Shown here: piece after piece, positions 1-7,719 of the stretch
Position numbering within the stretch: the first letter of the stretch is position 1
Layout: every line of letters starts with the position of its first letter
Origin: Halomonas sp. S3-1-1
GTDB lineage: Bacteria > Pseudomonadota > Gammaproteobacteria > Pseudomonadales > Halomonadaceae
NCBI RefSeq assembly: GCF_023757625.1
Contig: NZ_JALGBZ010000001.1
Span: forward strand, 868,001 to 932,000
Length of the DNA: 64,000 bases
Direction: 5' to 3'
The notes under the pieces: model-generated
Told to the model about the DNA's origin: nothing
The model's database searches: none
What the model saw: the letters and a program-made list of their open reading frames with translations, nothing else
Translations under genes and position numbers: made by a program

Positions 1-482
1 GCACCCCCATGGACGTGGCCGGCGTTCTTCCCAGAGCCGGTGAAAAGGCCCCCAGCATGACGCTGACCAACCGCGATCTCGAAGACGTGACGCTTGAAAG
101 CTTCGCTGGCAAGCGCAAGGTGCTCAACATCATCCCGAGTATCGACACGCCCACCTGTGCGACCTCGACGCGCCACTTCAACGAGCTGGCCTCGAGCCTG
201 CCGGACACCGTCGTACTGGTGGTCTCCGCCGACCTGCCCTTTGCTGCGGTGCGCTTTTGCGGCGCCGAAGGGCTCGATAACGTCGAGACGCTCTCCACGT
301 TTCGCCAGCAGGAATTTCTCGAACAGTGGGGCGTAGCGCTAACCAACAGCCCGATGAAGGGGCTCTGCGCTCGCGCCGTGGTGGTGCTCGACCAGCACGA
401 TACCGTGCTGCACAGCGAGCTGGTCAGCGAACTCAAGAACGAGCCGGACTACGACGCCGCTATTGCTGCACTCAAGGCTTGA
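1..482 (+). CDS. tpx: Thiol peroxidase (Tpx), 5' end outside window
   Basis: Atypical 2-Cys peroxiredoxin that reduces hydroperoxides in the periplasm or cytoplasm using thioredoxin. The peroxidatic Cys lies in [14 protein letters not shown] and the resolving Cys in RFCGAEG; the C-terminal EPDYDAA..ALKA ending is also typical of the family. The reading frame is open from base 3, and the residues before the first ATG at position 9 (G-T-P-M-D-V-A-G) match the conserved start of Tpx (G-x-P-V-x-V-x-G). That ATG is therefore internal and about ten codons of the gene lie upstream of the window. Convergent with the amidotransferase gene, from which it is separated only by a heptad repeat. Confidence 0.93.
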   Translation, partial: TPMDVAGVLPRAGEKAPSMTLTNRDLEDVTLESFAGKRKVLNIIPSIDTPTCATSTRHFNELASSLPDTVVLVVSADLPFAAVRFCGAEGLDNVETLSTFRQQEFLEQWGVALTNSPMKGLCARAVVVLDQHDTVLHSELVSELKNEPDYDAAIAALKA

Positions 483-536
483 GGTTTAATGCTTGAGCTT
501 TAAGCCGTGAGCTTTAAGCCGTGAGTTTTAAGGTCT
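481..536. repeat. Heptad tandem repeat between convergent genes
   Basis: Eight 7-bp units run without gaps, alternating GAGCTTT and AAGCCGT types. The array starts at the tpx stop codon and includes the TAA stop of the facing amidotransferase gene. A related array lies at 7692-7719, also between convergent genes. Confidence 0.75.
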
Positions 537-1205
537 AGCGGCGCTTTTTTTCGCCGCCTTCACCAGCGCGCTGATCAGCCGCTGCTGGGGGCGGTTGAAA
601 ATCAGCCACTCCGGGTGCCACTGCACGCCGATCAAAAAGTCGTGGTTTTCGGACTCGATGCCCTGCACCAGCCCGTCGCGGTCGCGCGCAACGATTTTGA
701 TACCGCGCCCGGCCGCGTTTACCGCCTGGTGGTGAAGGCTATTGACCCGGCACCAGCTCACGCTTAAAAGCCCGTGCAGTTTGCTGCCGGTGACGATATC
801 CACCGTTTTTCTGGGCAGTACCGTGCGCCGGCGCTTCAAGCCTTCGTGCGTGGTGTAGATGTCCGGGTCCAGCGTGCCGCCCTGGTGCACGTTGATCAGC
901 TGCGCGCCGCGACAGATGCCCAGCACCGGGGTGTGGCTTGGGATGAAGCGGGCAAGCAACGCAAGCTCGAGCTCGTCGCGGGCCGGGTCGAGGCGGACGT
1001 TGAGCTGCACTTCGCCACCGTAGAGGTGGGCCTGGATATCGTCACCGCCGCCGATGATTAGGCCATCCAGCGCCTCGGGCCTCGGGCGCGACGGTGAAAG
1101 CCGCACAGGCTTTCCGCCGTGCCGCCAAACGGCGAACCAGTCGAACCACCAGGCCAAGTGGCTTTTTCGATCGGAAGTCGTGATGCCAATGAGCGGACGC
1201 GTCAT
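528..1205 (-). CDS. Class I glutamine amidotransferase-like (peptidase C26) protein
   Basis: Family hydrolyses gamma-glutamyl amide bonds, as in PuuD gamma-glutamyl-GABA hydrolase. The nucleophile elbow is GICRGAQLINV and the His-Glu pair is in GVQWHPEW; the LIIGGGDDI segment near residue 50 is typical of peptidase C26. At 225 aa it is slightly shorter than PuuD (about 254 aa). It lies 25 bp downstream of the amidoligase gene on the same strand, so the two probably form one transcript. That pairing suggests it either supplies ammonia to, or undoes, an amide bond made by the neighbour. The substrate cannot be read from sequence. The stop codon falls inside the heptad array shared with tpx. Confidence 0.85.
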   Translation of the reverse strand: MTRPLIGITTSDRKSHLAWWFDWFAVWRHGGKPVRLSPSRPRPEALDGLIIGGGDDIQAHLYGGEVQLNVRLDPARDELELALLARFIPSHTPVLGICRGAQLINVHQGGTLDPDIYTTHEGLKRRRTVLPRKTVDIVTGSKLHGLLSVSWCRVNSLHHQAVNAAGRGIKIVARDRDGLVQGIESENHDFLIGVQWHPEWLIFNRPQQRLISALVKAAKKSAARP

Positions 1206-1230
1206 AAAAACCGTATCTCGTCTACTAATG

Positions 1231-2238
1231 TCAGCGACGCTTGAACAAGCGCAGCAGGGTGTTTTTCAGGCGCGTGGTCAGGGATTGGGCATTGCGCGCG
1301 ATATACTCATCGCAGCGTTCGTCGAGCGCTTGTCGGTCGGCGGCGAGCTTTTCGACTTCGGCCCAGCGGTTCCATTCGACCGCCGAGCCCCAGCCGGGCT
1401 TCGAGAGTTCGGCGTTGGGCAGTCGGTAATGAAAAGTCGGGCGCGGTTTGGTCAGCTGATTGTGCAACAGCGCGTGAGGATGCTCCGGGCGCAGGTGGGC
1501 AAACAGCGGCAATAAATCCAGCTCGCGGTTTCGGGTCTCATTGAAATGCAGATAGTCGTCGATGAAACCGTCGAGATCCGGCGCGTAGTCGCGGTCGAGC
1601 ACCTTGAGGGCATACTCTTTGGGGAACGGGTTGGCGTGAGGCAGCACTTCTCGGGTAATGTCCACCTTGATCTCATCGCGCAGCCACTGGGCCAGCAGCA
1701 GATAGGCGCGCAGCATCGAGAGCAGATAGTCGACATCGAGCGCAGCGGCTTCCGGATTCAAATGCAGGCCAAAACCGTAGAGTAGGCTGGCGTCGGTCCC
1801 CTTGGCACCTTTTTCGCGCAGCGTCTTGAACAGCGTATCGAGCTCTTCGAGTTCGTCCCAGGGCACCGGCGGGCAGACGATTTCGGTGGGCACGAGCCCG
1901 GTGACCATATCGCCGATCAGCTCGCGGGTTTTGCGATGAAACTCGACGCGTCTAAGATGTTGCTGGCGCGCCCATTCACTATCGTCGGCATGCGCGTCCT
2001 CGACCAGCGCCTGGTCAGGGTGAGCGTACTGGGTGTCGAGTTCGATGCCAAAAGTACCCCAGCGCGTTTCGCTCACCAGTAGCCTGTGCGGGCTGACCAC
2101 GTTAAGCTCGCCCCCGAACAGCGTCTGAACGAGCTGTGCGGTCTCTTGCGGGGGCAGTCCCGCAAATTCGATTTCCACGCCTACCCGTCGCGTTTGGCCG
2201 CGGCGGGTCGAGCGGTGGGGGGGCGCCTGGAGCGTCAT
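1231..2238 (-). CDS. Putative amidoligase (COOH-NH2 ligase type, PF12224-like)
   Basis: The N-terminal RVGVEIEFAGL motif, a GIELDTQY segment and the GFGLHLNPE block are the recognisable parts of the glutamine-synthetase-fold amidoligase family, which forms amide or peptide bonds with ATP. The acidic residues in VEIEF and the His in LHLNPE are expected metal or ATP ligands. The protein is 335 aa, within the family range, with a basic C-terminus (LKNTLLRLFKRR). ATG start with an AAGGA ribosome-binding site. It is the first gene of a two-gene unit with the C26 amidotransferase; such pairs are known from comparative genomics as candidates for peptide tagging or small-metabolite synthesis. Target unknown. 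Confidence 0.8.
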   Translation of the reverse strand: MTLQAPPHRSTRRGQTRRVGVEIEFAGLPPQETAQLVQTLFGGELNVVSPHRLLVSETRWGTFGIELDTQYAHPDQALVEDAHADDSEWARQQHLRRVEFHRKTRELIGDMVTGLVPTEIVCPPVPWDELEELDTLFKTLREKGAKGTDASLLYGFGLHLNPEAAALDVDYLLSMLRAYLLLAQWLRDEIKVDITREVLPHANPFPKEYALKVLDRDYAPDLDGFIDDYLHFNETRNRELDLLPLFAHLRPEHPHALLHNQLTKPRPTFHYRLPNAELSKPGWGSAVEWNRWAEVEKLAADRQALDERCDEYIARNAQSLTTRLKNTLLRLFKRR

Positions 2239-2385
2239 CTCTATATCCTTGAGGTGAACGTTTAAGCTGTCAGCCTATCATAGTCAGGCGGCAGGCTAAG
2301 CGGTATTCGTTCCGGCCGGTGGATACATCGCGCCCCAACGCCGACTACCCACACCGGCTCGCAGCCATTACGCCCGGAGGAGCAT

Positions 2386-4857
2386 GTGCGAAAGCCCTGG
2401 TTGATCACGTTCGTTTTAGGTATCGCGCTTTGGGCGCTTTTGGGTGTGGGCTCCGCGCAGGCGCAAGGCGTGAGCCTGCCCGGCCTCACCGGCAGCGAAA
2501 GCAGCAGCGACGAGCAGGCGTCGGTCAGCAGTGACGAGTTCCAGGATTCGCTGTCCGATGTCATCAAACTTTTAGAGAACGAGGATCAGCGCCAAGCGCT
2601 TTTGCAATCGCTTCGCGAACTGCAAACCACATCCGAGGCTGCCGAGGAGCAGAGCCCTGACCGTCAAGGGCTGCTAGGGGCACTGGCGGACACGCTGAGC
2701 GATCTGGGCGACCAGGCGCAGTCCGGCCACTCGCCGGTGGACGAGTGGTCGCGCCAGCTCTTACAAGGGGCGCAGGATCTGCGCGCGCTCAACGATGGCA
2801 CCAACCAGGGCGAGGCGATCCGAGAGGTCGTCGAGGCTGCCATTTTGGCCGCCATCTGGGTATCGCTTTTGATCTCCATGATCGCCTTTGGGCGGCTGAT
2901 CGCGACCCGCCGCGACTGGCCGCTGGATCTGCCCCGCGATCCCAAAGCCCGGCTTTTGGTAGTGCACTTCTTTCGCCGCATGCTGCCCTGGGCGCTCTCC
3001 TTTGCGATCGTGCTTGGCATCGGCCAACTTTTACCCTACAGCCCCGGGCGCACGCTGGTGCTGGTCGTCGCCTATATCTGCCTTTGCGGGCGGGCGCTGT
3101 CGGTGGTGTTCGAAACAGTCATCGCGTTTTTTAGTCGCGGGCACCGCTTCACTGCGGTACAGCAGCTGCAAAACCAGGCGCTGCGCGGGCTTTTCTTGAT
3201 CGGCGCGCTGATCGCGCTGGGCGACGCGGTCAATTCGGCTCGGCTGGTCGACCTGCTAGGCGGCGAGCTTGCAGGCCTGGTGTCGGTACTCACTAACATG
3301 CTGGCGGCGCTTTTAGCGGCGCGCTTCATCATCAAGTTCAAGCGCCCGATTCGCCACCTGATCTGCAACCGCCCCTACAAGCAGCGCCGCGACGCCAGCG
3401 CCGCGGTGGAGATGGTGCGCACCTTGGGCGGGCTTTGGCACATTCCGGCGCTGTTGATGGTGGGCGGCTCGCTGTTGGCGATCTTCATCACCGTAGGGGA
3501 TGTGGCCACGGCGCTGGCCCGCTCGATCGTCTCGGCGAGCCTTCTGGTCGTCACGCTGGTCGTGACTGGGCTTTTGCGCCGCCAGGCCGAGCGGCTGACC
3601 AAGCGCCGCCATCGCCGCCGCCACAGCCAGTACCGCAAGCGCCTGGAGCGCTTTGGCTTCGTGCTGGCGCATCTTTGCGCGTGGATGGTGTTCGCCGAGC
3701 TCTCTATGCAGGTGTGGGGTGGCTCGCTGTTCGGTCTTGGCCAGCAGGCGGTGGCCAGCGCCCGCATCGGTCAGGCCTTGGTGAGTTTGGGCGCCACCGT
3801 GTTGATCGCCTGGCTTGTGTGGATTTTCGCCGACACCGCCATTTCACGAGCGCTGACCTCGTCGGCGCGCTCGCGCGGGCGGCGGGTCAACCAGGCCCGC
3901 GCCCAGACGATCACGCCGATGATCCGCAACGTGATCTTCGTCACCATTTTGATCATTGCGGTAATCGTGGGCCTGGCCAATATCGGCGTCAACGTCACGC
4001 CGCTGCTGGCCGGTGCCGGTGTCATCGGTCTGGCGATCGGTTTCGGCGCCCAGACCCTAGTGCAGGATTTGATCACCGGCATCTTCATTTTGATCGAGGA
4101 TTCGCTGGCCGTGGACGATTTCGTCCAGATCAACAGCCACATGGGTACCGTCGAAGGCCTGACGTTAAGAACCGTGAAGCTGCGCGATCTCGACGGCGTG
4201 GTGCACATCATCACCTTTAGCCGAATCGAGTCGATCCACAATATGTCGCGCCAGTTCGGCATCGCCTTGATGCGGATACGCATTCCCTATGACATGCGCA
4301 TTGATGATGCCATCACGCTGATGCAGGAGACCGCCCAGGAGCTCAGAAAGGACCCGATGATGCGCCACTACATCTGGTCACCGCTGGAGATGCAGGGCGT
4401 GCAGGGCTTCGAGGATGGCTGCCCGATTCTGCGCATGCGCTTTCGCACCGCCCCAGAGATGCAGTGGGACGTATCTCGGGCGTTCAACCTGATGCTCAAG
4501 CAGCGGATGGAAGCTCAGAACATCGATCTTGGCGTGCCGCGGCTCAGTCTCAGCATGGAGCCGCGCTCCCAGGAAGAGATCGAGGAGAGCGCCGGTACCG
4601 ATTTCTTCATCGATGCCAGCGGCGAAGATCCGCAAGGCCCGCGTCAGCGCCCCACACCGCCCCAGCCCGCCCCACGCCCTACGCAGGCGGAGAAGCGCAA
4701 GGACGAGCGCACATCACAGCAGGCTACATCGCAGCGGACTACATCGCAGAGGACTACATCGCAGAGGACTACGTCACAAAAAACCAAGCCACGCGAGCAG
4801 GGGCAGCCCCAAAGCGAGGCCTACGCCAGCCCCCATGGCGAACACGGTGATGAGTAG
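2386..4857 (+). CDS. Mechanosensitive ion channel, MscS family, with repeat tail
   Basis: Large MscS-type channel (823 aa) that would open under membrane tension during hypo-osmotic shock. A signal peptide (ends GVGSAQAQG) is followed by a periplasmic region to about residue 150 and roughly ten hydrophobic segments. The MscS pore helix and Gly-Ala-rich TM3 are near residues 535-575 (AGAGVIGLAIGFGAQTLV), followed by the beta domain (DDFVQINSHMGTVEGLTLR) and the cytoplasmic vestibule. The GTG start is chosen because CGGAGG lies 5 nt upstream; the overlapping ATG at 2384 is out of frame. The tail beyond about residue 745 is low-complexity, Pro-rich, then contains five TSQRT-type repeats. The last 84 bp overlap the convergent gene on the other strand. 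Confidence 0.9.
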   Translation: MRKPWLITFVLGIALWALLGVGSAQAQGVSLPGLTGSESSSDEQASVSSDEFQDSLSDVIKLLENEDQRQALLQSLRELQTTSEAAEEQSPDRQGLLGALADTLSDLGDQAQSGHSPVDEWSRQLLQGAQDLRALNDGTNQGEAIREVVEAAILAAIWVSLLISMIAFGRLIATRRDWPLDLPRDPKARLLVVHFFRRMLPWALSFAIVLGIGQLLPYSPGRTLVLVVAYICLCGRALSVVFETVIAFFSRGHRFTAVQQLQNQALRGLFLIGALIALGDAVNSARLVDLLGGELAGLVSVLTNMLAALLAARFIIKFKRPIRHLICNRPYKQRRDASAAVEMVRTLGGLWHIPALLMVGGSLLAIFITVGDVATALARSIVSASLLVVTLVVTGLLRRQAERLTKRRHRRRHSQYRKRLERFGFVLAHLCAWMVFAELSMQVWGGSLFGLGQQAVASARIGQALVSLGATVLIAWLVWIFADTAISRALTSSARSRGRRVNQARAQTITPMIRNVIFVTILIIAVIVGLANIGVNVTPLLAGAGVIGLAIGFGAQTLVQDLITGIFILIEDSLAVDDFVQINSHMGTVEGLTLRTVKLRDLDGVVHIITFSRIESIHNMSRQFGIALMRIRIPYDMRIDDAITLMQETAQELRKDPMMRHYIWSPLEMQGVQGFEDGCPILRMRFRTAPEMQWDVSRAFNLMLKQRMEAQNIDLGVPRLSLSMEPRSQEEIEESAGTDFFIDASGEDPQGPRQRPTPPQPAPRPTQAEKRKDERTSQQATSQRTTSQRTTSQRTTSQKTKPREQGQPQSEAYASPHGEHGDE
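4711..4785 (+). repeat. 15-bp tandem repeat inside the MscS C-terminal tail
   Basis: Five consecutive 15-bp units of the type ACATCGCAGAGGACT encode repeated TSQRT pentapeptides. Units three and four are identical; the outer units are diverged. The last unit overlaps the stop codon of the convergent gene at 4774-4776. Confidence 0.9.
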
Positions 4858-5205
4858 CCAGACGCCTTGAGCGCTGCGCCAGCGATCGAAAAACGACACC
4901 GCGGCGGCGATGCGACGACCGAGCGTCTCGACGCGCGGCGGGGCGGTGTCCGCCGGCATCGAGAAGTCGTTGGCTGCGTCAATTTGCCAGTGCGGGGCAT
5001 GGGTGAGCCCTAGCCCGGCGCGTAGCCGGCCGATGTCGCCAAGCGTTTGGTGCAGCTCATCGTAGCGCGCGCGGTGGCTTTCAACGCCCAACGCCGCCTC
5101 GGCGTCGCGACGAAGGGCGCTGTTGGGGCAGCGGCTCAATGCCGAATCGAGCGTGGGCTGGTCGGCGGCTGGCGAAAGGGCGAGGCGTTGGTAAAGATCG
5201 CGCAT
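4774..5205 (-). CDS. Membrane-anchored J-domain-neighbour protein, unknown function
   Basis: A 143-aa protein whose first 60 residues resemble the helical arrangement of a J-domain (MRDLYQRLAL..., then RYDELHQTLG) but lack the HPD tripeptide, so it should not stimulate DnaK by the usual route. One strong transmembrane segment lies near residues 117-140 (VWLLITVFAMGAGVGLALGLP). It sits 27 bp downstream of a true J-domain gene on the same strand and is probably co-transcribed. Its last 84 bp run antisense to the end of the MscS gene. I do not recognise a named family; function is not assigned. Confidence 0.6.
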   Translation of the reverse strand: MRDLYQRLALSPAADQPTLDSALSRCPNSALRRDAEAALGVESHRARYDELHQTLGDIGRLRAGLGLTHAPHWQIDAANDFSMPADTAPPRVETLGRRIAAAVSFFDRWRSAQGVWLLITVFAMGAGVGLALGLPLLAWLGFL

Positions 5206-5232
5206 GGCAGGGGTCTCGGTTGTTCGGTCTCG

Positions 5233-6087
5233 TCAGGTGCTCGCCTTGATCAGATAATCATAGGCGTTTTTGATCCGTTGAAAACGCTGGGAGGCCAGCG
5301 CCACGTGGTGCTCGCTTTTGGCGTAGGCGCGGTCCGGGTGGTGAAGCTGCGCCAGGCGCCGGTAGGCGCGGCGGATCTCTTCGCGCGTAGCGCCGGGGGA
5401 AAGGCCCAGCACCGCCAGCGCCCGGCGGCTTTTGTAGGCGCCAGACGGGTCCGGTGTGCTTCTGGATGCGCGTTCATGGCGTTCGCGCTCGCGGCGCGCC
5501 TGCTCGTTGGCCTGCTCGGCTTTTTCCCGCGCCTTTTCCCTTTCGCGGGCGCGCTGCTGCTCGGCCTGCTGTTCGGCTCGGGCGCGTTCGGCCTGGGCCT
5601 GCCGAAACGCGGCGTCCTCGCGCAGCCAATAGTCGCTTCGGCTGATGTCTTCGGCCGGCGTGAGCGCGTGGCCGGTCAGCTCGCTAAAAAGCGTGGCGAG
5701 AGCGGTGGGCTCGAAGGACAGCAGGTCGGCCAGAAAGCGCAGCACGTAGTGGTTGGAAGGCGACAGCGCGCCGTCGTCGGTGGCAAGCCCGATGGCCTGC
5801 TGCAAAACGGTCAGCCGCCGCGCCGGGGTCGACTCGTCGCGTACCACCTCGGCGGCCAGCTGCAGCGCGCTCACGTCCTGCTCACCGGCGATCTCGAGCA
5901 GCTGTTTGAGCCCGATGGCGTGGCGAAATTGTGCCCCCGCCCGGGCCAGGCGTTGAAGCCGCTGCGTCGGCGAGAGTTCCGGGCGCTTGCACAACACCCA
6001 GGCCAGCAGCAACAGCGCCGCCGTGTCCACCCGGCTACGGCTTTCGATCAGCACTCGCTCGAAACGAGAGAAGCGGGCGGCGGACAT
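5233..6087 (-). CDS. J-domain (DnaJ-like) co-chaperone with long helical linker
   Basis: A C-terminal J-domain occupies about residues 220-284, with the essential HPD tripeptide in AQLHHPDRAYA. Residues 1-160 are helical and somewhat reminiscent of TerB-like modules found in DjlA-type proteins. The middle, residues 170-215, is a very charged Arg/Glu/Ala-rich region likely to be a coiled coil or single alpha-helix. Start chosen at the ATG at 6087 (MSAARFSRFERV), preceded by AGGGAG; a TTG 12 codons upstream is possible but has no better signal. Probably recruits DnaK to a particular client. The next gene downstream encodes a membrane protein with a degenerate J-like region, so the pair may act at the membrane. 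Confidence 0.75.
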   Translation of the reverse strand: MSAARFSRFERVLIESRSRVDTAALLLLAWVLCKRPELSPTQRLQRLARAGAQFRHAIGLKQLLEIAGEQDVSALQLAAEVVRDESTPARRLTVLQQAIGLATDDGALSPSNHYVLRFLADLLSFEPTALATLFSELTGHALTPAEDISRSDYWLREDAAFRQAQAERARAEQQAEQQRAREREKAREKAEQANEQARRERERHERASRSTPDPSGAYKSRRALAVLGLSPGATREEIRRAYRRLAQLHHPDRAYAKSEHHVALASQRFQRIKNAYDYLIKAST

Positions 6088-6244
6088 TCGGGCTCCCTGC
6101 GGTGATGAAGAGTCAACGAGCAATACTCGCCCGCCCCTTGATCGATGGCAAGCCCCATTCTGGTCTATGCTAAGAGATCATTAACAAGGTCAATGCCTTA
6201 AAGAGCTGCTGATGCGCTCTTAACGCGAGGGAGTCCGCGCCCAG

Positions 6245-7675
6245 GTGATCAACGTCGAGCGTAAAAATAGCTTCCAGCTTCGCCTGACTCGGCGGCTTAA
6301 AGAGGAGACGTCGCACACGCTGGATGTTTATCTGTTCGTTCCGGGCGAGCTTGGGCTGAGCACCCAGTTGGTGAGCGAAGACGCCTTTTTCCACAGCGCC
6401 CTTCACGTCTCGCGTACCTATCACAGCGACCAGTACCACCTGCCGCTGGTGCACAGCCGGTTGGCGAGCCGCAACCGGCTGGGCAGCGAATCCTATCGGC
6501 TGAGTTTGAGCCTGTACGCCTACCAGTACGTGATCGCCCTCGAGCAGGCGGTGCAGACGGTGCTATCGGATACCCGCTCGCTGCGCCTCGACAAGAAGGA
6601 GCCGCCAACGGAGTCCGAGTATGAGGACCGCCAGGCGCTGCTGGACAAGGTCGACGAGGTCAACGAACTCAGCGAAGGCATTCTCAAGCGGCTGCGACGC
6701 AACGAACCCAGCGACGAAACGCTCTATAAGTACTTCGCCAACATCGACAACTACCTCTCCTGGTTCACCGAACAGCAGCGTTTGGCGCTGGTGGCGCACT
6801 TGCCACGGGGCGGGGTTTTCAACCCGGTGCGCGCGAAGCTGATCGAGCTTTGCGAAGTCGAAAACGCCCACCGGCGCGAGCGACAGTACAACGCCGAGCG
6901 CGTCATGGCGGATCCGACCCGCATGTCCAACAAGATGCGCCTGTTGCGCCGGCTGATCGAGTACCCGATCACGCTCAAGCAGGAGTCGCTGGAGCTTGGC
7001 CAGGGTGAGCAGCGCGTGGTTAAGGGGCTCGCCACGGCGGTGGTCATGGTGTTCGTGATGATGGGAATTCTACGGCTGCGCGATGTGGTGGGCGATGTCA
7101 CCGCGCTGTTCGTGCTCGCCATGGCGCTTTTGTACGCCATGCGCGAGGTGTTCAAGGATGATTTACGCAATACCCTGTGGCGGCTTCTGCGTAAGGGGCG
7201 CCCCAAGTGGCGCCGCCAGTACAAGGACGCCACGCGCGACGTGATGGTGGGGCGCCAGCTCGAGTGGTTCAACTACAAGCGTTTCAAGTCGCTGGACGAG
7301 GAGATCAAGAATCTGCGCCATCGAAGCGTCACCCAGCGCGAGGAGCAGGTGCTGCACTACCGTTCGCGCTCGCGCATGTCACCTACGCGCTTTTTGAGCG
7401 GCTACGAGCACACCCGCGAAACGCTGACGCTGGATATTTCGCTGCTCACTCGGCTGATGAGTAAGGGCAAGCACCATATCTACCGGTTGAAGGAGGGGCA
7501 GGCGGTGCGGGAAAGCGTCGAGCGGCGCCACCTGTTCAACCTGGTGATTCGCGAAACCGGCAGCGAAGATACCCCGCACCTGGCGCGCTGGAAAGTGGTT
7601 GTCAGCCGCTCGGGGATCGTCGACGTCGAACGGGTCGATGAGAAAATTGCCCCTGCCAACGAAAAGCGCCCCTAA
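6245..7675 (+). CDS. Conserved membrane protein of unknown function
   Basis: A 476-aa protein I cannot assign to a characterised family. Two adjacent transmembrane segments lie near residues 260-298 (ATAVVMVFVMMGILRL and VTALFVLAMALLYAM), splitting a soluble N-terminal domain rich in Leu, Glu and Arg from a very basic C-terminal domain of about 175 residues (many Arg/Lys, e.g. HYRSRSRMSPTRF). The start is GTG with GAGGGAG 13 nt upstream, a long spacing, so a different start is conceivable. It is divergent from the J-domain gene pair and convergent with the aminotransferase. Codon use matches the chromosomal neighbours, so this looks like a resident gene rather than a recent arrival. Confidence 0.7.
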   Translation: MINVERKNSFQLRLTRRLKEETSHTLDVYLFVPGELGLSTQLVSEDAFFHSALHVSRTYHSDQYHLPLVHSRLASRNRLGSESYRLSLSLYAYQYVIALEQAVQTVLSDTRSLRLDKKEPPTESEYEDRQALLDKVDEVNELSEGILKRLRRNEPSDETLYKYFANIDNYLSWFTEQQRLALVAHLPRGGVFNPVRAKLIELCEVENAHRRERQYNAERVMADPTRMSNKMRLLRRLIEYPITLKQESLELGQGEQRVVKGLATAVVMVFVMMGILRLRDVVGDVTALFVLAMALLYAMREVFKDDLRNTLWRLLRKGRPKWRRQYKDATRDVMVGRQLEWFNYKRFKSLDEEIKNLRHRSVTQREEQVLHYRSRSRMSPTRFLSGYEHTRETLTLDISLLTRLMSKGKHHIYRLKEGQAVRESVERRHLFNLVIRETGSEDTPHLARWKVVVSRSGIVDVERVDEKIAPANEKRP

Positions 7676-7682
7676 GGGCGCT
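7665..7682. terminator. Stem-loop overlapping the stop codon of the 6245 gene
   Basis: AGCGCCC pairs with GGGCGCT around a CTAA loop that includes the TAA stop. On the minus strand it is followed by TTTTCGTT, so it could terminate transcription coming from the aminotransferase gene. Confidence 0.45.
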
Positions 7683-7691
7683 CAACGATTT

Positions 7692-7719
7692 ACCGCTTAC
7701 GTTTCACGGCTCACGCTTT
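7692..7719. repeat. Second heptad tandem repeat between convergent genes
   Basis: Four 7-bp units (ACCGCTT, ACGTTTC, ACGGCTC, ACGCTTT). Read on the minus strand they are the same kind of unit (AAAGCGT, GAGCCGT) seen at 481-536. The stop codon of the minus-strand aminotransferase lies inside the array, as does the stop of the minus-strand gene in the first array. Confidence 0.65.

Noticed and set aside
5047-6105. A 352-codon plus-strand open frame opposite the J-domain genes
   Set aside because: Ala/Gly/Arg-rich shadow of GC-rich coding sequence; both minus-strand genes have better start signals and recognisable domains.
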